Assembly: GCA_947462335.1 (NCBI GenBank) | Contig: OX381707.1 | Span: forward strand, 38,367,618 to 38,431,617 | Length of the DNA stretch: 64,000 nucleotides | DNA from: Harmothoe impar | Lineage: Eukaryota > Annelida > Polychaeta > Phyllodocida > Polynoidae | Direction of reading: 5' to 3' | In this document: positions 12,056-25,145 of the stretch, piece after piece | How the letters are laid out: every line of letters begins with the position of its first letter | Numbering within the stretch: the stretch's first letter is position 1 | Notes under the pieces: model-generated | The model's input: only the letters and a program-made list of their open reading frames with translations | What the model was told of the DNA's origin: nothing | The model's database searches: none | Translations under genes and position numbers: made by a program

Positions 12056-15000
12056 TCAGGTTGCAATGTTGGAGGAAGGGGATGTCTCACACCGGAGGAA
12101 CTTGCGTCTGGTCCTGCCGCAGAAGCCAAGACACCCCCGGTCTGTGTCATCACTGCCTCGTCTCATGTGGGTCCGTGTTGATCTCTCGCGTTGGAGGTCA
12201 ACCAAGCATTTGTCATAATAGTCTGACTCTTTCAAATACCTGAAATATCGAAAGATAAACGTCATAAAGATTTAAATAAAGGAATGGGATTAAGTTCATG
12301 AGAAAAATTCTCTTCAATATACCATAATGCAAATACATATTTAGAAAGAATGTGCTAAAATTATTTTCTGCTATACAACTTTTGCCTGCTGATTAATAGT
12401 TGTTTCCTTCAATACTTGACTAGTTTTAATACTTGGCTCAATCGTCGCATTACATTGCCCTTTAATATATCGCGAAATCTGCTTGTTCGGATTAGGGTGT
12501 TGTCTGGACATTACCAAATCAACAACATCATTTAATATATCTATATGTGGCCAATGAAAGGTGACTGCTGAATCACTGCCTTTTGTCAAAAATTTGATGT
12601 TGAACACAACTTCATATTTTCGCTCCACTTACCATACCGGTGGCCAGCGTCGCTTGGCCAGGTAGATTTGGTTGTCTGGTTTGAGTGTCTGTAAGAGCTT
12701 ATTACTCTTCTTGTATGTGTTCTGGTAGTTGGTGGACAGGAACCAGAGGCACCAGTCTGCCAGCTGGGTTGCATTATGCAGCTGAAAAGCAACATTAACC
12801 TTTGCTAAGTTTGCACCCCAGAAATAGAGCAATATGATTGTATGTATATGTATCTTAGATTTTGATCATATTCATAGATATTGAGGATTATATCACAAGT
12901 ATGTGGCACCAATTATAAGTTTCCCTACAAAAATTACAAAAAAAAAAGAACAAACGTTGTGCACATAGCTTTAAGACACACATGACCGTTGGATATAATC
13001 TGAGTCACTGCCTTGCACTGTGCTGCTCAGCCATCCAGTTAACACAAAACATAATTTAAACTGATATAAACTACTAGAGAAAAGGTGGAGATACTCTTCA
13101 TATTTCAATTCAATGTCTATTGAAGGCACCAACCTGCGCAGGCTCCAACAGCATGATGACGTCTTCAATCATTTCGGATGTTGGTTCGCTATCGCCCTCT
13201 GATAACTCGCGGATCACGTACTGTTCTGTCAGTGCCAGTAGCCCTGGCAGACATAACCTACCAAATCAAAGTAAGATGTATAGTTAAAATAGAGTCTTCC
13301 CAAAACTTTAATTAATCTCAAAAATCAATCAATTAGTTTTTTTTTCATCTATTGAAGCAGTTTCACAGCATGATATCTTATATTTCTGTCCAAGACTAAC
13401 TGACATGTTGAATCATGTGATTTGTTATACCTGATGATGAAAAAGCTACTCACCTGTTGGCTAGCTCAATCAGCTCAATACAGTCCACATCCATCTGCTC
13501 AGGGCACAGACCGGTGTACAGGTACTCCTTCAGCGCCACAAACGTGTCCAGCGTCACCCCAGGGAAGTGAATCTGTCACCAAGTAAGTGTGTTGTTAGGA
13601 GAAGTAAATTTTATCTACAGTGGCATTGTCTAAGATGTAATGTATCATAATATGTATATTATCCTCTGATTGCCATTGCCAATTCCCATTAAAAACTCCT
13701 TTAACCTAAGATGGATGCCAGTGCCACCTCAGGCTTAATTCCAGACATTTTATGAATGATGGGTCTTGATGAGGCCAAGCATCTGGAATGTGATATACCG
13801 GTAATGCCATTTGGGAAGTATGTTAACCAGTAGTATGGAAACAGACCTCCAATATGGCTATCCCAATTCCCTATTTTGATTTCTGGTGGACCTTTTACCC
13901 ACTACTTCTCCATGAATATGTGCATGTGAATATGACAGTCCACAGAGTTTGACTCATAGCATTGATAATGCATTGATTCTAGTAAAATCCATACCTGATT
14001 CTCATGTCCCTGCTGATTATGTTCCAATGAACAATACATTTTTGTCATATCAATCTGAATTTGTTCATGGTATCATTTGTATTGTGTACATAATGTGTGA
14101 GCATGTAACCATAGGTATATGAAAGATTTGCTATGAATTATGCACATACCACTTTGGCTGAGCTCTCCCTGAAATTATAGCTGAACATCCCAAGCATGAC
14201 ATCACAGCGGGCGGTGAGTAGGGCCTTGTGGGCGGGTACGACCCCATCATCCACTTGGAAGGTCACATCTACAAAAGTCACAGCTTATGTCAGCAAAAGG
14301 GCCTAGGTTCTGATTTTAGCCACTCCAGCAGTTGAGCACTGTAGTACAGTTTCAAAAACCCTTGCATAAGCTGCACCTCCACCATGGGAGAATCCTCTAA
14401 GTCACACTGGGGCTCTGATTTGCATACAAGCTATGGATTCCATGTCAGGTTTTACAGTACTTTTATACCTTTGTTAATATTGAATTTTCTTTAGCAGAGG
14501 TTGTGTCATTGTGAATTTCCTTCTCTCTCGATGGCCATTAGTTGATATGAATTTGATATCGATTTAATAACATTGATAAACACCTATAGTTGCCAAAGCC
14601 ATTGCCCTGCTTTAAAGCTATTTTCAGAACAGAGTGGAATGGACGCTATTTTCAGAACAGAGTTAAGACAAGGGTGTTTACCTGCAAGCACTGAGCGCTT
14701 GATGGTGAATTCGCGTAACCTTTCCAGGCGCTGCTCCAGGAACCTATCCTGTATGGCCTTGTTGAGATAGCCCTCAGCGTTGACGATGTTGGTGATCATG
14801 TTGAACAAGTCCTGCAGACCGAACAGAAAGGAGGCACGGCGGATGTCCTGCAGAAGGTCATTGGCCTGCGGTGCACGGCCGGTGTACAAGTAGGTCAGTA
14901 TATACTCAAATGCTGCAGGGCTGATCTCCTCATTCAGAGTGACCACTGTCTGAAGTATCTTGTTGCCTGGTATGAACACATCCTCACAGTACTGCAGCTG

Positions 15001-17791
15001 CAGAGTGCGGAAGGCCGGGTGATTGAGGGTCATCTGCGGTAAGCAGCCCGGGTCACGCTGGATCTCCTCAACGTCACCACTGGATGTCTCCACCTCCTCA
15101 AAGTCTAGGAGTTTGGTGGTATCAGACTGCTTTCCGTTGTCCTTCAGCACATGGGCATTGTCCACCTTATTGCTGCCTCCATTGGCGTTGCCATTGATAC
15201 TATTGGCTCGGTGCAGACGCGAGGCTGAGCTTGACTTGGGAAGCTCTGTCGGTGGGCTGGAGAGGTCTGAAAGGAAAAGCTCCTCGAAGATGGACGAGGC
15301 GGCGAGGAGGCAGGCCTTATGCGCCTGGATGCAGACACCGCGTGCGACAAAGATGACATCACAGAAGGCCTGGTTCTGGAGCAGGCTGTCCAAATCATGC
15401 TCCTGGTCACTGGGCGGCTCGCGGAAGGTCGGTGGTTTTGGTTTCGGGGGTAAGAACGGCTCCTGACACAGGGGCCTAGAGATGCGCTTGAGGTTGCCGA
15501 GGATGTTCCAGAAATGTTTTTCACGCTTGTTGACAAGGGCACTGCGAATGACGTTGGTAAAGACGTCCTCGATACCGTATTGCTCCAGCACACTTGTCTC
15601 ATAGTAAGCAGCATCGATCTCATTGGAGACCAGGCGCCCCATATCAGGAGTCACAATGTCAGATTCATGAATCTCCCTGGAAATAAACATCTTGTTATTT
15701 AAAAAACAGAGATCTTGTGAAAGAGGATCAACCTACTAAGAATATGATTCCATAGCTTCTGAGACTACTGGGAACAACTTTTCTGAGGTTAATGCACATT
15801 CAGTACTGTATTAAACTTCTAATGTAATTTTAAGATACTCAGTAAGCTGAAGTTGGAATTATTCTTTTGTTTCTAAGCCTCATAGGGAAAGAGAATGTTG
15901 CTTTGGAGACTTATATTATCAATACATAACTTCTAAACTCAGGTGAATACTGTACCCCTAATAGTTATTCTGAAAATGAAGGGTCAAGTAGAACCTTATT
16001 AAAAGGGGCCTACCTAAAGAAGGGTCCTTTGTCAATTTTGAGGAAATCCTCATCCATGTACATATACCGCAGATCGGCCTGGCAGCCGCACAGGATGACC
16101 GGCACCCCAGGACAGGAGCGCTGGATTTCTGGCCACCAATGGTTGACGATATTCTGCAGCGTCCTCGGTCGGACGACAGAGAAACAGGCCAGGATCACAT
16201 CAGCTCTGTAGTAAATGAGGTAGATATAGTATTTTCATATGAGAATACAAATGGAATTCTTCTAATTCTTCAAATACTCTATATTTGTATGATTTGGCAA
16301 GTCTTTTTGGAGTATTACTAGCAGAGACTCAAAGATACTGGCTCTCCTACATATCAATAATTATGTTGTTCATGTCAAGTGTGCTAAACTTCATGATCAT
16401 GGAACTCAACAATCACACTTCTTTATATCATATAGGAAAAAGTATAGAGAGGAACATCAATTCTCTCTGTGAAGTACCCATCAAACTCTCTGTATGCCCT
16501 CACTTGAACCCTAGTTGACATCAGTTGACCCCAACTAACAGCTCAGACATAAGTCAACCTTTATGTGGGCATAGCTGATTATGATATTTACATTGGCAAG
16601 GGCTTCCCCCACCCATCTCCTGTCTAGTCACACACTAGGTGATACAGGGACTTGACCCATGGTAGTTAATTATTGATATCTACTCATGTGTGATAAGTGA
16701 CTGGTTATATCACTTTCCTCCTGACCCTGAGGTGGGAGGCCCAGTGCATAGTGAATCACCAGACACACAGTAGTTCACTTTAGATAGGTCGATTTATGTT
16801 TACTACATACTGGTATCTGTTATCTATTCAATTTGTTCATTAATCTATATGTGAGAGCTACTATATGGGGTTATTGTCACTATCATTATCATTATATATG
16901 TTAGATTGTTTACAGGAAAAACTGATTTCCTGATAGTTAATTTCAGTGCATTTCCTAAAAACTACAATTGTATTTATAGTCTAGAATAAATATTGTCATC
17001 TACTTTTGTTGATGTAGGCAACCTTTGCTTTTATAGGTATCAAAAGTCCAACTTACCGCCCATAGGCGAACCTGCGATCCTTGTCGTGGTAACCGAACGT
17101 GTCCCAGAGACGCAGGGAGACACTGGGTACATTGTCAATGGTTGTCCATGACTGTAGTAGTACCTGGGCAGAACAGAGTAGGCGTATTAGGTGGGCAGAA
17201 GTTAGAGTACATGGGCAGATAAAGCTAAACAGATGAATATGGACATACAGTAGGTAGTATTACAGTAGATAATAAGGGTAGCCCTGACTAGAACATAAGA
17301 TTAATCCCGTCAGGGTGGTACATGTATAATGTTTTCATGCACTGTACCCATTTTTGTATGTTATAATGCTACTGCATGAATGCATCTCTGGAGGACATTT
17401 AGCGTTTTACATATATGCAGCTTAATTTGATAGAACAGGAAATGATCCAGAGAATGGTTAGCACATCATTGTTTGTCTAGACACTTTGGCTCTTTGCTAA
17501 ATCAGCCTTCGAAAATGCAATTAAGGGGCTAGTAGAGAAAGTGTAGCAAGTTTAGACTTAGTCTATATGTATCTCGCCCATGTATGGCCTTACCTCTCTG
17601 TCTTTGCGGTAGTGGTCTATGGCCCACACAGTTGGCACGTGGGTCTGGGTGAGCTGTTGGAGGGTGTACTCAGTACCACAAGCCCGCGAACAGATCAGCC
17701 GTGTCTTCCCGACACCACTATCACCGACCACCACACACTTGACGATGTGAAGGTCCTGCCGGACGGGATCAAGATAGGTAATGTTTTCCAT
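12056..17791 (-). CDS. RHOBTB: RHOBTB, atypical Rho GTPase with two BTB domains (main coding exons)
   Basis: RhoBTB proteins are atypical Rho-family proteins that bind CUL3 through BTB domains and act in ubiquitin ligase recruitment and vesicle traffic. Minus-strand exons: 17849-17594 (ATG at 17791), 17163-17057, 16205-16014, 15676-14682, 14268-14150, 13572-13454, 13257-13134, 12781-12633 and 12239-12056 (TGA 12058-12056). All junctions are GT..AG with matching phase and sum to 729 codons, 728 residues from M-E-N-I-T, close to vertebrate RHOBTB1/2 (about 700-730). Residues 17-165 form the GTPase domain: P-loop GDSGVGKT at 23-30, effector [14 protein letters not shown] in place of DTAG, and GCQADLR in place of the usual NKxD motif. 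A proline-rich linker ([11 protein letters not shown]) follows. BTB1 is split by a long polar Ser/Asn insert, as in the family. BTB2 starts near 497 ([15 protein letters not shown]). The C-terminal region includes [13 protein letters not shown] and [15 protein letters not shown]. There is no CAAX box. The altered G3 and G4 motifs suggest weak or no GTP hydrolysis. The frame stays open upstream of 17791 to the acceptor at 17850 (see the 54696-54772 exon). Confidence 0.96.
14296..14440. repeat. 'tataagcc' family fragment in a RHOBTB intron
   Basis: A diverged copy of sequence also present at 60730-61200. Shared blocks include 'ctccaccatgggagaa', 'ggggctctgattt' and 'tacaagct'. It lies wholly within the intron between exons 15676-14682 and 14268-14150. 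Confidence 0.6.
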
Positions 17792-17895
17792 CGCAGCGTG
17801 AGGTTGTGATGCTTGCGACGTGGGGCCGCAGCCATAAAGATGTTGCTTCCTGAAAGGACAGAACCAGGTGGGAGATGTTCAGTACATTAAGCTCA

Positions 17896-18101
17896 TTAAC
17901 CCTTTAAAGATGACATTTGTCATCATGATGCACCAATGCAGCCCCGGTGAGTAACTCGCCGGGGCTGCATTGATGCATCATACCAACCCTTTGAGAGTAT
18001 CTCAACCCCATAGGGTCAGCATGATTCTTGAATGTAGCACTGGCGAGTAACTTTAAGGATGGCATGATGCATTAATGCACCATGCCATCCTTAAAGGGTT
18101 A
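17896..18101. mobile_element. palindromic CCCTTTAA element, copy 1
   Basis: It starts TTAACCCTTTAAAGATG and ends CATCCTTAAAGGGTTA, with a central near-palindrome around GGTGAGTAACTCGCC flanked by GCAGCCCC/GGGGCTGC. It is a foldback element of about 205 bases with no coding capacity, the first of about eleven related copies, all inside the large RHOBTB intron 1. It begins only 47 bases from the splice acceptor at 17850. Confidence 0.8.
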
Positions 18102-19842
18102 TTCGTGTTGTTATAATCAAATCACTGGTGAAGTTTTGATATGAAGAACCCTCTGAGTAAGGTAGGATTCACTAGAAGTCTGCTGAGAAGATGTCAGGTT
18201 ATCAGGTGATACCATTTAGGCAAATACGGTCGTAAATTCCCAGCTGAACAGTAGCAGTTGTGCTAATCAGGTTGAGAGATCATGTGTGTCCTTTCGTGTA
18301 CTGGCTGTATACAAAGAGGAATGTGTGCGCTATAATTAACATATTTGATGAGACCTGGTTGCCTGGGATGTCAAATGTAGTGAACTAATGCGTAGTACTA
18401 GGTTCAGTATGTAGTATGTATACGCATCCACCATATCCCACCAAAACAGGTCAACCGTGGGAAACACATGTGTATACATGTGAATACATACAGGCTATAC
18501 CCCAATCCGTACCCCCTAAACCCTGATACACTGAAAGCTAAATCTATAATATATTTTTTCATATATGTTGAAAGTACATACAGTAGGCCTATGTATTTGT
18601 CTGCTATTTTTTCCTGAGATGACAGTTAGCCTTGAATGAACGGAACGTACCATACCATAACTGAAAATCAGTACTTCCATAGTAACTTCACAGTAACTAT
18701 ATATGCCGTTTTCAACCAAAAAAAAAGCTTGATGCATGGCCCCCTCGGTACCTGGTACCATCGTAGGAGGTCAGACATTAGGCATGGGAGAGTGAGGAAT
18801 TTTCACGAAAAAATGATATCTAGTTTTCAACAAAACAGACAAAGAGTAACAGGGGTAGTCATACCCGTTTTCTTTTCTATGGAATACGGCAGCGCCATTG
18901 GTTTGGATATGTAACCCTGTAGTTTGCCTCCCATTGAAAACGTGTGGCCCTTTGTCTATGCATGCCACATATAACAGAGATGCCAATGACTGATAATGTG
19001 TACCTCTGTGGTATTATCTGTATGTAGCTGGACTACTGTATACGTATACCTCTATGTGGTGACACATAGGTGGAACATCACAGCTGGCACAGCCCAATCA
19101 GTTATAGACTATGGCATAGATGTCATCACCCTAGTTGCTAAGGCCAAAAAAAGATTTGTAGCCGGTCACCTATTTTTTCAAATTCTTGGAAAACTTTGCT
19201 ATTCTATATTTTTTACGGTTCGTAAATCGTACAATTCTAAAGGAATTTAGAGAGAAAAAAATCAAATCAGGCCAAAAAAGGGGATAACTATATGACTAAC
19301 AACGCCATCCAACATGTAATACAAAATGGGTTCATGACTAAAAATTTGTATTGTTTCTCTTCATTGTACTTTCCAAGAATTAATAAAAACGCTTGAAACG
19401 TGATTTGACTGATACTTTGACTGATGCAATTTCCTGTTGTATCTGGCTAACGTTCCTGTATATTGCAATACCTGGTAGGTTATTACTAATGTTAATTATG
19501 TTTATAATGTCATACTGTTAAATATTTCGTCAGGCGGCATTATCGAAGCGTGTCATAGACCCCCCCCCCCCCGCCATCAACCATCACAGTCCAGGCATAC
19601 CATCTCGGAAATGCAAGAGCAATTATTTTCTTCGCTTTCTTCTTTTTTTTTGGGACGTGAAGCGATGAGCGGGAGGGGGGGGGGGAGGGGCAAGTCGGTC
19701 TGAGAACCCTAAAGGTTCACCTAGTTGGCTAAGATTGAAGGAGGTGAGTTGGTATAAACGGTGCATATATGTTAGGGGTGAGAGGGTCCCCTGTATGTCA
19801 GTCCAACTGACAACACCTCCTATCGCTTATATCTCACCTGTA

Positions 19843-20089
19843 TAGCCCTTCAAGGGCCGCATAGTGCATGCATGCACTGTATCATTGGTCGTCATGGCAC
19901 AGGAATGCAGCCCTGGGGAAGAACTCACCAGGGCTGCATTCATGCATCATGCCGACCCGTCTGTAATGTATTAATTAACCCAACAGGCTCAGCAAGATGC
20001 TTGAGTGTTACTCGCCAGGGCTGCATTCATATATCATGATGATAAAGGGTTAATTCATTAAAGCACTATGCGGCCCCTATAGGGTTAAT
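19843..20089. mobile_element. palindromic CCCTTTAA element, copy 2
   Basis: The left end is AGCCCTTCAAGGGCCGCATA and the right end ATGCGGCCCCTATAGGGTTA. The internal CAGGGCTGCATTCATGCATC block occurs in its usual position. It is slightly longer than copy 1 because of a diverged middle. Confidence 0.8.
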
Positions 20090-20368
20090 ACTGCAGTCAC
20101 ATGCATGGCCACCTCTAGTCTAAGACTGGCATTCATGTCAGGTGTGACGGGGCAAGGGCAGGTGGACGTCTCCACTGCTACACCATGTCTGAATTTGCTC
20201 AGTCTGAATGAAACATTGAAAGGGAATAACATAAAGGCCTTGTTATATCTGACACCTACTGCGACTCAACCTTTATATGGAGAATTATTTAAAGTAGGGG
20301 GGTAAAGTCATAAAGACTTTAGACATCTAGAGTATAAAGACCTGTGGTTTGAGGTGGATGTGCTTGGT

Positions 20369-20578
20369 TTAACCCTTTAAGGGCCGCATACTGCTTTAAT
20401 GTTAATGGTATAGTAACTTTCCAGGTCTCCATTCATGTACCATGCCGACCGTTGAGGGATGTAGTAGGCAAGTATGGTGCTTGAATGCAGGACTAGCGAG
20501 TTACTCACAAGGGATGCAATCATGCATCATCCCAACAAGGCCAGGGCATTAAAGAGGTGTGCGGCCCTTAAAGGGTAA
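20369..20578. mobile_element. palindromic CCCTTTAA element, copy 3
   Basis: The left end is TTAACCCTTTAAGGGCCGCA and the right end TGCGGCCCTTAAAGGGTAAA, the cleanest inverted ends of the set. The middle is eroded (GCGAGTTACTCAC retained). Confidence 0.82.
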
Positions 20579-21055
20579 ATGCCCCAGGTGAGGGCACCCT
20601 CCTCTATAGTGATTTAGCTACCTCTCTCTTTGAGAAACGACATCATACAGTAACAGGTGTCCGAGGGAAGCCGGAAAGACTTACTTTATACGCTGCAGAA
20701 GGAACAGAAAGAAGCTGGGAGGGAATCTAGAGTAGTAGGGTGTAAGACAGGAAGAAGTTTTTTGAGTTAAACCATTTTTTAACCGTGTTGTTGCTGCTGG
20801 TATGATATCAAATATGATGGTATGCGGATTTATAACGTCCTAACGATGTTCATATTCACCTAAATGTGTATAAGGTATCGGGTTATTATGTAAAATAAAT
20901 AGGACAGTGAATGATAACGAAAATTTCTGTTCTGGGGTAAGTAGGTAAAGAGCATTCTTTATACGTTTTACTATTTTTCACAGAGCATTCACCTGTTACC
21001 CATTTCCTTTGTCGCGATGGGGATCAATTTGAGGGTACAATGATGTGGTTCTTGG

Positions 21056-21294
21056 ACCCCTAAAGAGCAGCATAATGCTTTACTGCACGATGCCCTTTTA
21101 ATAGTCGCCATGGTGCATAGATACAGCCCCGGCGAGTAACTCGCCAGTGCTGCATTCATGAGTCAAGTACTTCAGTGCGTGATGACCCTAACAACTTGCT
21201 ATCGATGCATTCATTAATTCTGACTGTAACTCCCGGCTTCACATGTACATGGAACCTTGAGGCATCATGCCGTGATGTGGTCTTAAAGGGTTAA
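21056..21294. mobile_element. palindromic CCCTTTAA element, copy 4 (diverged)
   Basis: The left end ACCCCTAAAGAGCAGCATAA and right end GTGGTCTTAAAGGGTTAA are recognisable but mutated. The core GGCGAGTAACTCGCC is exact. Confidence 0.7.
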
Positions 21295-21593
21295 TGGTTT
21301 AATACAGGATGGCGGCAGTGGTTGGATGGGGGTTGTGGTTGGGGTGGTAGGCAGGGAGAAGGGTGGGGGCGGAGGGTGTGGTAGGCTATGTACCTCCGGT
21401 TTGCACCATGGGGGTCCAATGTACCTAACAAACTCTTGACACTGACAACCTTACCCTAACAGGGCATTTCTTTTGAGAGTAGACTTTCGTCATAGGGAAG
21501 TCCTTGTTTAAAATACCAAAAATGATTACCTCGTGAAGAAAGTTCAGTGTGAATAAGACTATGGACACAGAATGGAAATATGAAAACTATGAA

Positions 21594-21738
21594 CAGTGGC
21601 GGATCCAGGATTTTGAAAAAAAAGGGGGGGGGATGCGCTATTGGAATAATCCTTCCTCCCCAACCTTTAAACCAAATTTTACATTAGAAAAGCGGGGGAC
21701 GTGGCCCCGCTTTCCCTCTAAGTCTAACTCCGCCACTG
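21594..21738. mobile_element. GGCGGATCCAGGA short element, copy 1
   Basis: It starts CAGTGGCGGATCCAGGATTT and ends TAACTCCGCCACTG, flanked by a possible 5-base duplication ATGAA. The interior is a G-rich run followed by C-rich sequence. A second copy is at 57000-57144. The size and ends fit a non-autonomous hAT-like element. Confidence 0.7.
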
Positions 21739-24700
21739 ATGAATGTATGTTCATGAAACAGGATACTCGTTGTATCCCTCCTCCTCATCAGGTGTATACA
21801 ATAGCTCTCTAAGAGGAAGAAGGATACAACGAATCAAACATTATATCTATCTTAACTTATCAGCAAAAGTAAAGGTTATTACTCACAAAACAAGTTTGAA
21901 TGCAAGTTCATACCGATATACTAATCAATATTGCCATTTCTAATTGAACATGATATGTTCTAAGTAAGCAATGGTATCAATGTACACAGTCATTGCCCTG
22001 CGACTGATTCCCTTGTATCCCTAAATATATCTAAATTAAAATACATTCACTTACCCACTGTCGTTGCCCATGGTAACCAATTATTGAGCTTAATCTAACG
22101 TTAATCGCCAGCTTAGGCTCCAGAGACTGGCTTATCCGATGAGTATATCAGTAGTCTGGTGTCACCTGACGGAGGTCACCACGTGGGTGAAGTTTATGTT
22201 ATCTTTATATATAATCCAACAGGTATCTCAGGTGAGTTTGAGTCTAGCCTTATTAGTAATCCACTATAGCCAATGCCATACTAGGTATTAACATATAGCT
22301 CTGTATTTAGCTGTGTCCTACGAAGGTATGTATTAGTGCATAGGTGAAGGTAAATCCTATGGGATATCATAGCCGGATATGATCTATGGGCTCCAACAGA
22401 CATCCACCCAACTGTTCCTACATGGGACTAGGAGGTGACTGTCCCCAAACCTCTCCCCTCATTCAACCCCTATGGTGGCAGACTAAGTTCACACTTGTTC
22501 ACCTCTGCTTCCAGTGTACCACACATAGGGCCCCCACGCCCTCCTCCGGGGGGTTGTGGGTGGGGGTTAGTAAACCTCCAGCATTGACTAGACCCCATAG
22601 ACCCTGAACCCCTCCTAAACGCCTCCTAAACACAATGCAATATCCCTGTGATCACACTACTATAATATGTCCGTCCTGTATATGGACGGAGCACATAGAC
22701 AATACGTTGGGGAGGTTGTGGGGCGGGGGATAGGCTACATAGAGTTCTAGGAGGGCCAGACATGTCACATAGTTGCCCACAGCTGTCCCCCTCCCCCTCC
22801 CCCTCTCCATGATGCCCCCTCCCTACCCCATCTGTGTGGTGTGTGTCTTGATCCTACCAATACCTCCCCCTCACATACCTCACCACCACACACAGAGGAT
22901 AATTTCATAAGCAGGGTTACTGATGCCGGAACCGTCTGGACCACAACAGCGAAATTTGTACAGCAAAAAGAAATACCACATCCACTATTAAGTTTTTATA
23001 AGTTATCAAATACTTGTTATAGCATATATAGTCAAGGATTCTAGACCCTATATATGCTTCTTGATATAGTGGTGAATGAATAGACACAGCGAGCTAATCT
23101 CTGAATTACCTTGATCTCTGTTTTATGTGTGAGAACAGATTATATTCAGTTCCCTATCAAGGTATGTGTAAGTCTGTAAAGACTTATTTATTCTACATCA
23201 GTGTGTGAGCAGAGTCACGTAGACATACCACCAGGGAAACTGGAAGAAGAAAATGCCACATATAAATGTGGTAAGTGATGGCAAATGCGACTCAGAGGCC
23301 ATCATTTCCACCCACATGCATTTCAACAAAAGGTTAAAAAGGAAAAAGTGGACAAACATTGCCATTAATTAAAAAAGAAATAGCAAATCCGTACTCAGAA
23401 ATAGAGGTATACCTGCTATTTGAGAGACAAAGTGGTGTATTTATATTTGTGTTCACTACCAGACTAGGGCATGAAATGTCGTTCAACTCTACAATAATAA
23501 AAGAAAATGTGACAGTAAATATTCAACATCAGAGGGTAGTATAGTCACATCACTCACTGTTATAAGCAAGTTGATAGGTGACTTACTGCATTAGATTCTA
23601 ATGCAGTGCATTGTTTGCTTTGTCCGGCATGTGCCTGCTCTCACATACACCAAGGGATATACACTCTGTGTATCCTCGTTCATACAAACAATAATATACA
23701 ACGTTTAAAATGTTACCAGCTGCCGTTCACGTACACGGAGAGTTGCACATATATCATTTGGACTACAGGTTGTGGATCTAGCATGACGATATCACTATCT
23801 TTATAATCGTAATCTAATTCAGTAATTTCTTTATCAACGCGCACTAAATGTATATCATTTTCCAGTCAATATATATCTCAAGAGAGAATGCAGCTATCAC
23901 TTTTAGTTCACAGCTCAGTCATTTCTAAACCTTCATTCAATCACACAAATGACTCACTGGAATCTCTTCACGCCCCCTCTTACCCTTTTCCTATTTAAAA
24001 ATGTTTAAAAAATGTTTAAAAAGAAAAATTGTCTGTTCTCTAATGCAAATGGCAAACAATTTAATGAAAAGAAATGTCTGCAAAGTTAGGTCCCACCCTG
24101 AGAAGGCACGTCTGACTACGTGACGGATCGCTGGCACCGAACACTGGCCCTTTCTCCCATTGCCCTCATGGTTTCATCCTGTATGTATATACTCTTTAGA
24201 CGGTGACAGGTATCTCTAATTGCTCCTAACCATTCATCTCATTTATCTTACTATTATTTCATTTAATACGTTTTTATTTTATTCTGGTCGTCCACGAGTT
24301 CACCAGCTAAGTCAGTGCATATGAAATAGGTGCGGAGTTCATTTTAAGGTTTAAAAGATTTTGGTCTATATATGTGACTCTTAGGCCTAACTGAATATGG
24401 ACATTCATATTACGTGTAGTATCAGTATTCATTATTATTGTCATTATCAAGCTTTTAACACAATACTAATTGTGTTGGCATCTCACAGGTTGGTATACAA
24501 AGGTTATATCCCACGGGTCACCCATATAGGTTTTAAATGCTCTATTTATATTTAGTGATTAAAAATAATTTACATGGTTATCATGAAATTGGTTTTACTA
24601 CAAAATAAACATGATGCGTCCCACATCTCCTGCAGATCAGACATCAGTAGACTTACATTGCGATTATGTCACAGATGACACAGCTTTTTCTTTTAAATCA

Positions 24701-25145
24701 ACAAATACCATACCTTAGACTGGCTTAGTCCTACAGTATCCCCATAGCATAAGGGTAGACATGTAACAGACAATTTAAGTCTCCACACATGGAGCATTGT
24801 ATTGGTACATAATACTCTCCTTTACCACTCATGTGTGCTGGGTCTATACACCCTGCTACCACACCCCTCTAACATGGTACTGCATTACTACAGGGGGCCA
24901 CGCCTCCATCTGTTATACATAACAGGGATATTCGCAGCAAATTCTTATTGGGTGGGAGGAGGGAGGGAGGGAGCAGCCCAGCAAACAAAATTACACATAT
25001 TTATTCACGTCAAAATAACTTTTTTTAACGTAATAGTAATTCACCCATGATAAGGAACCATGTTCTGAAATGTTGTATAACTTTTGTTGTTGTTTATTTG
25101 TTGCCTTGACCTCTGCACGTATTAGTGGGGCTCCTTAGCCAAATG

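Noticed and set aside
15023..15466. 147-codon plus-strand frame opposite the large RHOBTB exon
   Set aside because: It is the antisense shadow of the GC-richer RHOBTB exon 15676-14682. No splice support and no domain.
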